A stretch of DNA of 64,000 nucleotides, taken from positions 1 to 64,000 of the forward strand of contig NZ_JADMUF010000008.1 in the NCBI RefSeq assembly GCF_015546965.1, given 5' to 3'. The position numbers were made by a program, and so were the translations under genes. The notes beneath the pieces are model-generated. The model had not been told where the DNA came from, did not search any database, and was given only the letters and a program-made list of their open reading frames with translations. Origin of the DNA: Collinsella aerofaciens (lineage in GTDB: Bacteria; Actinomycetota; Coriobacteriia; Coriobacteriales; Coriobacteriaceae). Below, piece by piece: positions 34,467 to 43,457 of the stretch. The stretch's first letter is position 1. Each line of letters begins with the position of its first letter.

Positions 34467-34604
34467 AGCGTTCCTCGTCCCGACAAGCTTTCCGAGCCGC
34501 ATTCAACGACGCGGCAGAATCATCGCCCGGCAGCAACCGAGTTCACCTACAATTGCCACCGGATCGAAAGACACAGAAAGACACAACTTTTTTAGGAAGT
34601 CATT

Positions 34605-35417
34605 ATGACAGCTATCGATCGGGGCCGGGCGACCGCGGCCTTCAAACGCTATACCGATGCTTACGATGCCGCCAATCCGCGCATCGCACTCAAAATCGAG
34701 CATACGTACCACGTTGCCGAGGCATGCGATGCCGCGGCACGCGAACAGGGCTGGTCACCGCAGGACATTGACCTGGCATGGCTTTGCGGCCTGCTGCACG
34801 ATATGGGCCGCTTTGAGCAGCTGCGACGCTGGGACACGTTTAAGGATGCCGAGAGCATGAGCCATGCGGCGTTGGGCGTCGAGGTTCTCTTTGGCGAAAA
34901 CCCTGCAGACGCGCCCGCGACAACAAGCATCCGAGATTTTATCGAGGCCGACGAGCACGACGAGCTCATCCGCGCGAGCATCGCCTATCACAGCGACTTT
35001 CGTCTGCCGGCACAACTCGACGAGCGCACACGGTGCTTCTGCGACATCGTACGCGATGGCGACAAGATCGACATTATGCGCACCATCGCCGATAGCACCG
35101 TCGATACCATCCTCAAAGTGAATGAGGATACGTTTCTTGCTAGCCACTTCTCGGCGACGACACTTGCCGCCTTTGACGAGCATCGCTGCGTCGCACGCGA
35201 TGAACGCGACGAGCCCGCAGACTACCTGGTGGGACTCATCTGCTTTATGTTTGAGCTCGTCTATCCAGCGAGCCGCGCGCTGGCGCGCGAACAGGGCGAT
35301 ATCTACCGTCTGCTCGACGCGCCCTTTGGCATTACGCGCCCCTTTGCCGATCCCGCCACGCAAGCGACCTGGGAGCGTCTAAAGGACGAGATGCGCGACT
35401 GGCTGGCGCGCGCCTAG
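34605..35417 (+). CDS. HD domain phosphohydrolase
   Basis: The 270-residue protein has an HD metal-binding set, with His33 in KIEHTYHV, the HD pair at residues 65-66 in LLHDMGRFEQ and Asp in IVRDGDKIDIMR. It should hydrolyse a phosphate ester, perhaps a nucleotide. The substrate is unknown. The ATG follows AGGAAG. The last four bases overlap the stop of the convergent etfA. Confidence 0.85.
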   Translation: MTAIDRGRATAAFKRYTDAYDAANPRIALKIEHTYHVAEACDAAAREQGWSPQDIDLAWLCGLLHDMGRFEQLRRWDTFKDAESMSHAALGVEVLFGENPADAPATTSIRDFIEADEHDELIRASIAYHSDFRLPAQLDERTRCFCDIVRDGDKIDIMRTIADSTVDTILKVNEDTFLASHFSATTLAAFDEHRCVARDERDEPADYLVGLICFMFELVYPASRALAREQGDIYRLLDAPFGITRPFADPATQATWERLKDEMRDWLARA

Positions 35418-36619
35418 CGCTCAAGCTGGGCCAGCAGCTCCTCGACGACCTCGACGGCATCACCGACAACCTTGTACTGGGCAGCACCAAAGATGGGGGC
35501 ATCCGGGTCCTCGTTGATGGCGATAATGCACTTCGCCCCACCGATGCCGGCAAGATGCTGAATGGCGCCCGAAACACCGATACTCACGAGAAGCTTGGGC
35601 GAAACCGATACGCCCGTCTGGCCAATCTGATGGCGATACTCCAACCAACCGGCCTCCACGACAGGGCGCGTGCAGCCAAGCTCGGCGTCCAGAGCCTCGG
35701 CGAGCTTTCGCATCAGCGGCAAGTTTTTCTTGGAGCCAATGCCGCGGCCCACCACGACCAGACGCTCGGCATCGGCAATCGAAGCCTGCTGGCCCCGTTC
35801 CTCGGCGGGAATCGAAATCTCGACACGAGCCTTAGCATCATCCGCAAGTGATATCTGGGTGATCGCGCCGGAGCGGCCGTAGTCAAAGTCGGTCGCCTTA
35901 AAGATGCCGGGGCGCACCGTTGCCATCTGCGGACGGTGATTGGGGCAAATGATGGTGGCCATGAGGTTGCCACCAAACGCCGGGCGCGTCTGCTGCAGCA
36001 GGCCCGTCTCCGTATCCATCGAAAGCACGGTGCAGTCGGCCGTCAGGCCCGTCTGCAAACGCACGGCAACGCCGGGTGCCAGTTCGCGGCCAAAGGCGGT
36101 CGCACCGTACAGAATGGCCTCGGGCTTGCGCTCGGCCACCAAATCGCAGATCAGACGAGCGTAGACCTCCGCGTCGTTCTGGCGCAGGCGCTCGTCGCGA
36201 CAGACCAGGACCTCGTCTGCACCGGCGCAAACCAAATGCTCAAGCTCCCCGAGCGAGCTCTCGGGCCCCATACCGGCCAGCGCCACCAGACGGCAGCCGC
36301 GAGCATCGGCAAGCTCGCGTCCCTTGCCCATCAGCTCATAGGCCACGGGAGCCACCGTATCGTGTTCGTCGGTCTGCACGAAAACCCAAACGTCTCGATA
36401 TGCGCTAAGGTCCGCCGCGCCGGCGACCTCGTCACGCTCGATCGAGATAGCATTGACGGGACAGGCGTCGACGCACCCACCGCACAGGATACAGCCATCG
36501 GTTACACGGGCGCAGCGGTTGGGGCGCTCACCCTCCACCACAATGCCGCCCGAGGCACAGGCGCGAACGCAGCGACCGCAACCGATACAGGCTTCGCTAT
36601 CGATAATCAGTCCGCTCAT
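35414..36619 (-). CDS. etfA: electron transfer flavoprotein alpha subunit with two N-terminal [4Fe-4S] clusters
   Basis: The 401-residue protein starts with a bacterial ferredoxin domain holding two full motifs, CIGCGRCVRAC (residues ~11-21) and CILCGGCVDACP (~43-54). An EtfA domain follows with FAD-site marks VVVGRGIGSKKNL, QIGQTGVSVSPKLLVSIGVSG and IAINEDPDAPIF. EtfA proteins with ferredoxin domains occur in bifurcating lactate dehydrogenase complexes such as LctC of Acetobacterium. It follows etfB with no gap and lies in one operon with a GlcD-type dehydrogenase. Confidence 0.93.
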   Translation of the reverse strand: MSGLIIDSEACIGCGRCVRACASGGIVVEGERPNRCARVTDGCILCGGCVDACPVNAISIERDEVAGAADLSAYRDVWVFVQTDEHDTVAPVAYELMGKGRELADARGCRLVALAGMGPESSLGELEHLVCAGADEVLVCRDERLRQNDAEVYARLICDLVAERKPEAILYGATAFGRELAPGVAVRLQTGLTADCTVLSMDTETGLLQQTRPAFGGNLMATIICPNHRPQMATVRPGIFKATDFDYGRSGAITQISLADDAKARVEISIPAEERGQQASIADAERLVVVGRGIGSKKNLPLMRKLAEALDAELGCTRPVVEAGWLEYRHQIGQTGVSVSPKLLVSIGVSGAIQHLAGIGGAKCIIAINEDPDAPIFGAAQYKVVGDAVEVVEELLAQLER

Positions 36620-37435
36620 CTATGCCATCCCCTCGATAATCTTGGCAAGTTTTGCCGCCTGCTCGGACGCCGTTCCGTCAACGGCCTCGCACGTTTGGTC
36701 GCGATCGGGCACAAACGATCGCACGACCTGCGTCGGCGAGCCGGCAAGGCCGCAGCGCGCGGGGTCGGCGTTCACGTCAGCAGCGTTGACCACGCGCACG
36801 TCCGCCTCCTCGGCCGCACGAATACCGGCAATGCTCGGCATGCGCAGTTGGCCAATCTCCTTGGCGGTCGTCATCGCGCACGGCATCTCAAGATAGACCG
36901 TCTCCTCGCCGGCATCGCAGCCGTGAACAAGCGCCAGTGAACCACAGGTCGTAAAGCCCGCGCTCTGCACGCAGCTCACGTCGGTCACGCAGGGGATCTC
37001 AAAGGCACCGGCAAGTTCGGGACCAATCTGGGCCGTATCACCGTCCACCGCCATCTTGCCGCAGATGAGCAGGTCGAAGTCCTCGTCGAGCGCCTCGATG
37101 CCGCACTTGAGGGCATAGGTGGTTGCCAGGGTATCGGCACCTGCAAAGGCGCGATCGGTTAGCAGCAGTGCGTCATCGGCGCCTCGGGCGATGCAATCGC
37201 GCAAGAGCGATTCGGTCGCGGGGATGCCCATCGACACCACCGTTACGCGCACGTCCATGCCAAAGCCGATAAAGTCGTCCTTCAGCGCCAGCGCGCATTC
37301 CAAAGCGCTCGCGTCAAAGGGATTAATGACCGCCTGCTTGCCATCGCGCACGATGGTATTGGTCTTGGGGTCCATCTTGACCTCGGTGCTGCCCGGCACT
37401 GCCTTGACGCACACCACCATATGGAAATCGCTCAT
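36620..37435 (-). CDS. etfB: electron transfer flavoprotein beta subunit
   Basis: The 271-residue protein has EtfB blocks VCVKAVPGSTEVKMDP, INPFDASALECAL, LLTDRAFAGADTLATTYAL and DLLICGKMAVDGDTAQIGPELA. It binds a flavin, which in bifurcating complexes is the bifurcating FAD, and docks NAD. The start lies two bases after the dehydrogenase stop and the stop touches the etfA start. This shows a tightly coupled operon. Confidence 0.95.
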   Translation of the reverse strand: MSDFHMVVCVKAVPGSTEVKMDPKTNTIVRDGKQAVINPFDASALECALALKDDFIGFGMDVRVTVVSMGIPATESLLRDCIARGADDALLLTDRAFAGADTLATTYALKCGIEALDEDFDLLICGKMAVDGDTAQIGPELAGAFEIPCVTDVSCVQSAGFTTCGSLALVHGCDAGEETVYLEMPCAMTTAKEIGQLRMPSIAGIRAAEEADVRVVNAADVNADPARCGLAGSPTQVVRSFVPDRDQTCEAVDGTASEQAAKLAKIIEGMA

Positions 37436-37437
37436 CT

Positions 37438-39039
37438 TTACGCGCCCCCTTTCTGGACGAGCTCATCCAAGAGGTTCTCCGAAAACAGGTTACCGCGACC
37501 CAGCTGCCCGGCAGGATCGAGCTGGAGCTTGAGCCGCGCCGACTCGACCATGGCCTCGTGACCGTACATCGTCTCCAAGAAGCCCGCCTTGATCTTGCCG
37601 ACGCCGTGTTCGGCGGAGACGGCGCCACCCATGGCCGTGACCTCGGAAGCCCACTGGGCAAAGAGTTCTCCGCCGCGGCGGTAATCCTGCGCATCGCGCG
37701 GCAGAATGTTCACATGCAGATGGTTGTTACCGATGTGCCCCCAGGCGGCAGATTCAAGCCCGCTTTCGGCCAACGTGCGGCGATACAGGGCGACGACATC
37801 GGCCAAGCGCGCGTTGGGCACCGACATGTCCGAGCCCAGTTTGGTGATAGTGGGATCCGTGCGGCGACGCTCGTCGATGAGCATATTGACGCTCTCGGGT
37901 ACCGCATGGCGGAAGAATCGCTGGCACTCGCGATCGACCTCGGTGCGCGCGACCCATGTCGCATCGTCGCTGCCGCCCGCAAGCTCCAGTACCCACCCCA
38001 AGTGATACAGTTCCTCAGTCGCCTGGGCTTCGTCGTCGCAGTCGAGCTCCACGTAGACACAGACCTTGGCGTCTTTGTCGAGCGCCGGCAGCGAGGCGAA
38101 CGCGGTCGACTGCTCACGCTGACGACGCAGGATATCCAGGGCGCCTGCATCGAAATATTCGATGGCAGCCGCGTGGGACAGGACGGGACGCACAGAATCG
38201 GTGAAGGACACGGCCTTGTCTTCGCTGTCAAAGAAGCAGCTCACGCCCCAAACGACCGCAGGCGCCGCCTGCAGGGCAATCTCGAGCTCGGTGATGACGC
38301 CGAGTGTGCCACACGCACCGATAAACAGATCGATGGCATCCATATCGTCAGCAACGAAATAGCCCGAAGCATTTTTGGTCTTGGGCATGGTGTAGTCGGG
38401 AAGGTCGAGCTCGAGCGTGCGGCCCTGCACCGTGACGAGCGAAAGGCGACGACCCCGTGCAAAAACCTCGCCGCGGTGAAGCTCGAGCAGGTCGCCATCG
38501 GCCAGCACGACATGAAGGCCCGTGACGTGAGGGCGCATGGGGCCGTAAGCGTAGCTACGGGCGCCGGAAGCGTTGCATGCCGCCATGCCGCCCAGACAGG
38601 CAGATGCCTCGGTGGGATCGGTAGGAAAGAATTGCTCGGGGGCTTCCTGGAACTCCTCGTAGGCCTCAAGCGATGTCTGGTCCCAGCCGGCAGTCGGTAG
38701 CACTTTCTTGCCCAGTTGCTTGCGTAGCTCAGACAGCACGACGCCGGGCGCCACACGCAAAAGAAAGCGGCCCTGCTCATCGCGGCGAATGCCTAGGTAG
38801 CGATTCATGCGGGAAGTATTGAGAACGTGACCGCCATGAGGCACGGCGCCGGCGGCAAGACCGGTCCGGGCGCCCTGAACCGTCACCGGGACACGCTCGG
38901 CATGGAGCTTTTTCAAAATGGCGCGGACCTCGTCCTCCGTTGTCGGAAACGAGATGCTCGAGGCCTCGCCCGATGTGCGAGACTCATCGCGACCATACTC
39001 TTCGAACTCGTCGGTGAAGGGTTTGATGGTTGCAGACAC
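37438..39039 (-). CDS. FAD-dependent D-lactate/2-hydroxyacid dehydrogenase (GlcD/LctD type)
   Basis: The 533-residue oxidase has a PCMH-type FAD domain (VTVQGARTGLAAGAVPHGG, EASACLGGMAACNASGARSYAYG, GTLGVITELEIAL). Its C-terminal FAD-linked domain has WGHIGNNHLHVNILP and GGAVSAEHGVGKIK. It resembles LctD of electron-confurcating lactate dehydrogenase, which with EtfAB uses ferredoxin to drive NAD-dependent lactate oxidation. D-lactate is the likeliest substrate, with glycolate possible. The start codon is GTG at 39037-39039, behind AGGGGGAG. Confidence 0.9.
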   Translation of the reverse strand: MSATIKPFTDEFEEYGRDESRTSGEASSISFPTTEDEVRAILKKLHAERVPVTVQGARTGLAAGAVPHGGHVLNTSRMNRYLGIRRDEQGRFLLRVAPGVVLSELRKQLGKKVLPTAGWDQTSLEAYEEFQEAPEQFFPTDPTEASACLGGMAACNASGARSYAYGPMRPHVTGLHVVLADGDLLELHRGEVFARGRRLSLVTVQGRTLELDLPDYTMPKTKNASGYFVADDMDAIDLFIGACGTLGVITELEIALQAAPAVVWGVSCFFDSEDKAVSFTDSVRPVLSHAAAIEYFDAGALDILRRQREQSTAFASLPALDKDAKVCVYVELDCDDEAQATEELYHLGWVLELAGGSDDATWVARTEVDRECQRFFRHAVPESVNMLIDERRRTDPTITKLGSDMSVPNARLADVVALYRRTLAESGLESAAWGHIGNNHLHVNILPRDAQDYRRGGELFAQWASEVTAMGGAVSAEHGVGKIKAGFLETMYGHEAMVESARLKLQLDPAGQLGRGNLFSENLLDELVQKGGA

Positions 39040-39060
39040 GCGAACTCCCCCTTTAGCTAA

Positions 39061-39385
39061 CTACAGTGTTTGCAGGGAGATGTTACCGCATCGTTTTGTC
39101 GACGTGTTCGAGACCGTCTCCATAATTGGCGATTTTTACGTTCGTGCAATTCGGCGAGCGGCAAGGTTTCCTCGGCAGACGATGCTTTTGACACATGTCG
39201 CTTTACCGCCAGCGACCACGCAATTGTCGCTCGAAAAAAGTTGAAGTTATTTTTGCCATCTTTTACCTGCAGAGATGTCAATCCGTCAAGCATTTGGTCA
39301 GAAATTGGTCAAGTAGTGACTGATACGGTCGGCATCGACAGCCAAAACCAATGGAAGTTTTGGCCCCAGAAGCAGGGAGGTTCCC
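39061..39385. other. intergenic region with a TTGGTCA direct repeat
   Basis: This 325-base gap separates the lactate dehydrogenase operon (minus) from a secreted-protein cluster (plus). It has two copies of TTGGTCA (39294-39300 and 39305-39311) spaced by four bases, similar to half-sites bound by GntR/FadR-type regulators. No gene with a ribosome site was found. Confidence 0.4.
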
Positions 39386-39682
39386 ATGGCATATTACTGG
39401 CCCCAGTACGGCGTCGCCATCGAGGTCGACGACGATCCCTATCTCCTGCCTTTCGACGAAGAGGCGTTCCCCGATACGACGGTCTACCACGTCACCACCG
39501 ATGTTATCTGCGACCCCGAGTCGTTCTCGGCGCTCGCCCACCACATCGCGCGCATCCACAACATCGAGCTCCCTCACGACTTCGACGAGCTCATCTATTC
39601 GCGCCGTCTGATGCTTCACATGCTCTTTGGAGCGGACCCGTCCACGTTCGCACGCGTCTACACCACCAAGGACGCCGCATGA
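39386..39682 (+). CDS. small conserved-looking protein of unknown function
   Basis: The 98-residue acidic protein has no membrane segment. Visible features are YWPQYGVAIEVDDDPYLLPF and a helical HIARIHNIELPHDF stretch. The first resembles a nuclease-type beta-hairpin with acidic residues, but this is too weak to name. A GGGAGG site precedes the ATG. The stop overlaps the next ATG (ATGA), so it heads an operon with the membrane-anchored protein. Confidence 0.75.
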   Translation: MAYYWPQYGVAIEVDDDPYLLPFDEEAFPDTTVYHVTTDVICDPESFSALAHHIARIHNIELPHDFDELIYSRRLMLHMLFGADPSTFARVYTTKDAA

Positions 39683-40188
39683 GCGCGAAGAAGCCGCCCC
39701 GCCTTGCAGGACTGGGGCGTCGCAAGAAACTCGTCGTTGTCTGCCTGGCTATCGTCTGCGCCCTCATCGCCGTAGGGCTATACGCCTGGCAGTCGCAGCC
39801 CGTGCCCGAAGCGGGCGCCTCGGTCACGACGGCAGAGGGCAAATCGCGCCAAGAAATCCAGGATGAGCTCGACGCCATCGTCCGCGACAACATGATGACG
39901 ATCTCGGTCGCGCCGGTCGCACAGTTGCAGGAAGGCGGCAAGCTGCGCGTCAACGTGCAAAACGCCCAAGACAACAAGTTTCCCCAGCGCTTCCGCGTGA
40001 TTCAAAACGACGAGACCATCTATGAGTCCGGTGTGGTCGAAGCCGGCAAGACGGTTGAGACCTGCCCCGCCGGCGATATCCAAGAAGGCGAGGCATATAT
40101 CGAGATTCAGGCACTCGATGCCAAGACCTACGACACCCACGGCAATCCGACGCGCGCCAAAGTGCGGGTGGCCCAGGCAGAAGGCTAG
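39679..40188 (+). CDS. single-pass membrane-anchored extracellular protein, unknown function
   Basis: The 169-residue protein has a basic N-terminus (RLAGLGRRKK) and one membrane segment (residues ~22-40). A soluble part of ~125 residues then looks beta-rich (VQNAQDNKFPQRFRVIQND, YESGVVEAGKTVET). It likely sits on the outer face of the membrane. It is translationally coupled to the small gene before it. Confidence 0.75.
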   Translation: MSAKKPPRLAGLGRRKKLVVVCLAIVCALIAVGLYAWQSQPVPEAGASVTTAEGKSRQEIQDELDAIVRDNMMTISVAPVAQLQEGGKLRVNVQNAQDNKFPQRFRVIQNDETIYESGVVEAGKTVETCPAGDIQEGEAYIEIQALDAKTYDTHGNPTRAKVRVAQAEG

Positions 40189-40205
40189 TGGCCGACGCGC
40201 TCGCA

Positions 40206-40256
40206 GGGGCAGCACCCTGCCCCCATTCGTCCAACCATCACGGAAACAGTCCGTGA
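40206..40256 (+). promoter_or_regulatory. two hairpins before the secreted protein gene
   Basis: GGGGCAG-CACC-CTGCCCC (40206-40223) and TCACGGA-AACAG-TCCGTGA (40238-40256) lie between the anchored-protein gene and the next ribosome site. They may adjust transcription or translation of the secreted protein. Neither has a T run. Confidence 0.45.
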
Positions 40257-40275
40257 CGAGCAGAAAGGATCGATT

Positions 40276-40878
40276 ATGAACACACCCATGAACCTGAGCG
40301 GAGCCAGGGCACTCGCCGTGGGCGCAGGGCTTACGCTCGCACTTGCGATGGGCGCCGCGCCAACGGCGGCCATGGCAGAGGTACGCGTTGGAACCACCGA
40401 TGTGACGGTGAAGGCCGACATTAGCAATGTTTCGTTTAAGGCGCCAACGGTCATCCCCTTTGCCGCCAAAGCCGACGGAACGCTTGTAGGACCCTCCGAC
40501 AAGACGATTACCATCGACAACCTCTCGGCATATGGCATCCACGTCACCAACATGAAGGTCACGGCCAAGAACGACTGGACAATCGTTGCAGATGCAAAGA
40601 CGGGCTCGGCCCAGAACTCCATCGATTTTAAGGTTGGCCCCGATAAGGCAGAAAAGGATGCCAGCTCGGCGACCCAGACTACGGGCCTCGATCTTTCCAA
40701 AGACGCAAACTTCGACATGAAGTACCAGGGCATTGCCGATGGAACGGACAAGATCAAGCTCGGTGTGAGTGGACACGTCGCGCGCGTCACGCGTGACATC
40801 TACCACGCCACCGGTACGGGAGATCAAGTGGCAAGCATCACCTGGACGGTCGAGCCCGGTGCACACGCCACGTCCTAA
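40276..40878 (+). CDS. secreted surface protein, unknown function
   Basis: The 200-residue protein has a classic signal peptide (residues 1-34, cleavage likely after AMA in AAMAEVRVG). A Thr/Lys-rich beta-type domain follows and ends in ASITWTVEPG. That ending is loosely like camelysin or WxL-type surface proteins, which suggests a cell-surface or pilus-like role, although no WxL motif pair is visible. There is no cell-wall sorting signal. An AAAGGATCG site precedes the ATG. Confidence 0.75.
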   Translation: MNTPMNLSGARALAVGAGLTLALAMGAAPTAAMAEVRVGTTDVTVKADISNVSFKAPTVIPFAAKADGTLVGPSDKTITIDNLSAYGIHVTNMKVTAKNDWTIVADAKTGSAQNSIDFKVGPDKAEKDASSATQTTGLDLSKDANFDMKYQGIADGTDKIKLGVSGHVARVTRDIYHATGTGDQVASITWTVEPGAHATS

Positions 40879-41119
40879 GGCAATCGCACTGGCCGCCATC
40901 GTCGGCATCTTGGCGTCCGCACCTGCCATGGCCTTTGCTCAACAAGAGCAAGCGCAGGCGGCCACAGAAGTGACCGTCGACCTTTCGGGCCTTGATCGCG
41001 GCAGTCGTCACGAGCCGCTCGCTCAGACGAGCGACACCCGGCAGCTCATTGCGGTAGGCACCGCCACGGTGGGAGCAGGACTGACGTGCCTTGGCCTGCA
41101 CATCAAACGCAACCAATAG
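40859..41119 (+). CDS. small exported protein with C-terminal membrane anchor
   Basis: Starting at GTG 40859, the 86-residue frame has a signal peptide (KAIALAAIVGILASAPAMAFA), a short exposed part and a C-terminal membrane segment followed by HIKRNQ. The membrane segment reads LIAVGTATVGAGLTCLGL. That is the shape of a cell-wall sorting signal without a clear LPxTG. It overlaps the previous gene by 20 bases. The GTG start has only a weak ribosome site, so it may depend on upstream translation. Confidence 0.6.
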   Translation: MHTPRPKAIALAAIVGILASAPAMAFAQQEQAQAATEVTVDLSGLDRGSRHEPLAQTSDTRQLIAVGTATVGAGLTCLGLHIKRNQ

Positions 41120-41158
41120 CCAAGCATAACCGGAGTACGCGGAATAGATAGGAGAACC

Positions 41159-42562
41159 ATGGCACCCAAAAACCTTTTGCCCGTTGCCGCGCTCTGCAGC
41201 GCACTGGCGAGCGGTATGCCTCTCGCCGCTTGGGCGACGCCCGCCACGGCAAACTCCTTACCGCAAGCTCTGAACCCCGTGGCGGATTCGTCGGGTATCG
41301 TCGCCTGCCAACGTTTTTCGCTCGCACACGCCACGGTCCGAACCTCGGGATGCCTTCACCGCAATACGGTCGACTCGATAGTCGTGGATATCAAGCGACC
41401 GGACAAGGAGAACGGCCCCCAGGCAGGTTATGCCATCTGCACATGGAAATCGGCTGCAGTCGACGCCGATGGCGACCCATGCGACCTAGAGCTGCGCATC
41501 GATATCGCCTCGGTCGATGACTCGGCGAACGGGGCGAAGGTCGTCTTCGACAGCGCGACCTATGAAGAAGAAGGAGGAGGTGTATGCCTGGGCTGCGTTC
41601 CCTCGAATGTCGATGGCGCGCAGCCCATCATCTCCTTTACGGCATCGCTGCGACTGACCAAGGCGGACACCGAAGCCATCGCAACGGGAGATGCACCTTT
41701 GTTGTTCTACGCTGGCGACGCGGACGACCAAGAGGCTCAAAGCACCAGACAGAAGGGCTCGCTTAACCTCACGCGTGGATCAGAACCCGCCCCCATCAAT
41801 ATCGATGCCCAGGCGCAAGGCGTGCAGCGCATTCTCGCCGATCCGGCGCTGCTCCAAATGGCATGGCACGGAGTGGGGTCCGTCGGGATTGCTGCTCCCA
41901 TATCTGGCGATAATGACAAATCCCCCGAAGACGAGGTCGCAGACACACCGGCACATGTTGACGATGCAGACGATGCGTCATCAGAAGACGACGCTGCGGC
42001 TCCTCTCGAGAAGCCAGGCGGCGCCGCCACCGAACTAGGCGATCCCCAACCGAAAGACGGCCTGGACTTTGCCGCTCCCCCAGATGTCGACGAAGGCAAC
42101 TGTTGCATGATGGTCGCGCTCGACCACACGGAAACCGTCGATGCCGCAAGCATTGAGCCAGTCGCTGCCAATGCGCCCCGCCGCAAAAATATCCTCATCG
42201 CATTCCCCAATACCGTCGAGCTCGTCTTTTTGCCTTCGGGTGAAGTCGTCGCGCCTACGGCACTTACAGCAGTGGGAGCAAGGAGCGCATCGAACGATAT
42301 CCAAGCTATCTCGGCACTTGATGCCACAACGACCGCCAAGTTACACCTTTATTCCGTTGCAGCAGACGGAACGCGAACCGAAGAATTCGACGGAACCAAG
42401 CTTTTGGTTCCTCGTCGCATCGGTATCCAAGAAGACTTCCCCTATCAGATGGAACTTGAAGGGTTCGATCGTGCACGAGATGCCGACATCATTGCCGCAG
42501 CCATCGAATCCCCGCAGCACCTCATGACGCTGCGCTTCGACTTTAGCCCCATCCTGTCTTAA
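41159..42562 (+). CDS. secreted protein with acidic linker, unknown function
   Basis: The 467-residue protein has a signal peptide (VAALCSALASGMPLAAWA) and Cys residues in C-x-GC-type pairs (VCLGCVPSN). A very acidic linker at residues ~250-300 (DDADDASSEDDAAA) is followed by a C-terminal beta-rich region. The domain family is not recognised. AGGAG lies four bases before the ATG. It completes a run of five genes coding for small, anchored or secreted proteins. Confidence 0.75.
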   Translation: MAPKNLLPVAALCSALASGMPLAAWATPATANSLPQALNPVADSSGIVACQRFSLAHATVRTSGCLHRNTVDSIVVDIKRPDKENGPQAGYAICTWKSAAVDADGDPCDLELRIDIASVDDSANGAKVVFDSATYEEEGGGVCLGCVPSNVDGAQPIISFTASLRLTKADTEAIATGDAPLLFYAGDADDQEAQSTRQKGSLNLTRGSEPAPINIDAQAQGVQRILADPALLQMAWHGVGSVGIAAPISGDNDKSPEDEVADTPAHVDDADDASSEDDAAAPLEKPGGAATELGDPQPKDGLDFAAPPDVDEGNCCMMVALDHTETVDAASIEPVAANAPRRKNILIAFPNTVELVFLPSGEVVAPTALTAVGARSASNDIQAISALDATTTAKLHLYSVAADGTRTEEFDGTKLLVPRRIGIQEDFPYQMELEGFDRARDADIIAAAIESPQHLMTLRFDFSPILS

Positions 42563-42651
42563 ACCGCCAACCGCCGCTTGGCTCGGATACTGAGCGCTCC
42601 CCTCCCCGTTCTGTTACGATTGCCGCGTTGGCATCAATTACAGGAGGGTTC

Positions 42652-43368
42652 ATGCCGGGTTTAGGAACGATCATCAACGTCGCGCTTTTGATCGCGGGCG
42701 GTCTGCTGGGCCTCATAGGTGGGCGCTTCATTACGCCCCGCATCCAAGACACGCTCATGAAGGCGTCGGGGTTGTGCGTTCTGTTTATCGGCCTGGGCGG
42801 CACCATGCAAAAGATGCTCGTAATCGATGGAGAGGCGTTGGCGACCACCGGCACCACCATGCTTATCGTCTCATTTGCCCTCGGCTCACTCATCGGCGAG
42901 GCCATCAACCTGGAAGCCGCCATCGAGAACCTCGGCGAATGGCTCAAGCGCAAAACCGGCAGCGAAGGCGACAACGAGTTCACCAACGCCTTTGTCTCGT
43001 CATCGCTCACCGTGTGTATCGGCGCCATGGCCATCGTCGGATCGATTCAGGACGGTCTGCTCGGCGACTGGTCCACGCTTGCCCTGAAGGGCGCGCTGGA
43101 CTGCATCATCGTCTGCACCATGACGGCCTCGCTTGGCCGCGGCTGCATCTTCTCGGCCCTGCCCGTTGCCGTATTCCAGGGCACGATCACGCTTTTTGCC
43201 GGCGCACTCTCCCCCATCATGACCACCGCAGCCCTCGACAGCCTTTCGCTTGTGGGCTCCATGCTCATCTTCTGCGTCGGCGTTAACCTTATTCGGCCTC
43301 AGACCTTCCGCACGGCCAACATGCTCCCCTCCGTCGTCGTGGCGGTCATCTACGCCCTCTTGTTCTAA
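42652..43368 (+). CDS. DUF554 family membrane protein
   Basis: The 238-residue protein has about seven membrane segments and the DUF554 pattern GTIINVALLIAGGLLGLIGG, EAINLEAAIENLGEWLK, FVSSSLTVCIGAMAIVGSIQDG and GSMLIFCVGVNLI. The family is found in many bacteria and its transported substrate is unknown. The ATG at 42652 follows AGGAGGG. It precedes the Shango-type operon but has an 89-base gap with a separate promoter-like site. Confidence 0.9.
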   Translation: MPGLGTIINVALLIAGGLLGLIGGRFITPRIQDTLMKASGLCVLFIGLGGTMQKMLVIDGEALATTGTTMLIVSFALGSLIGEAINLEAAIENLGEWLKRKTGSEGDNEFTNAFVSSSLTVCIGAMAIVGSIQDGLLGDWSTLALKGALDCIIVCTMTASLGRGCIFSALPVAVFQGTITLFAGALSPIMTTAALDSLSLVGSMLIFCVGVNLIRPQTFRTANMLPSVVVAVIYALLF

Positions 43369-43410
43369 ATCTATCTACATAGCGGTATCTCGAACACCTG
43401 TTTGATGCTG

Positions 43411-43419
43411 TGCTATGAT
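43411..43419 (+). promoter_or_regulatory. extended -10 promoter of the TerB/ATPase/helicase operon
   Basis: TGC followed by TATGAT matches an extended -10 element and lies 38 bases before the GTG start. No good -35 is present, as is common for this class. Confidence 0.5.
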
Positions 43420-43457
43420 ATGAGGTCACCGACACCATATAGGGAGAGGAGAGGGCG

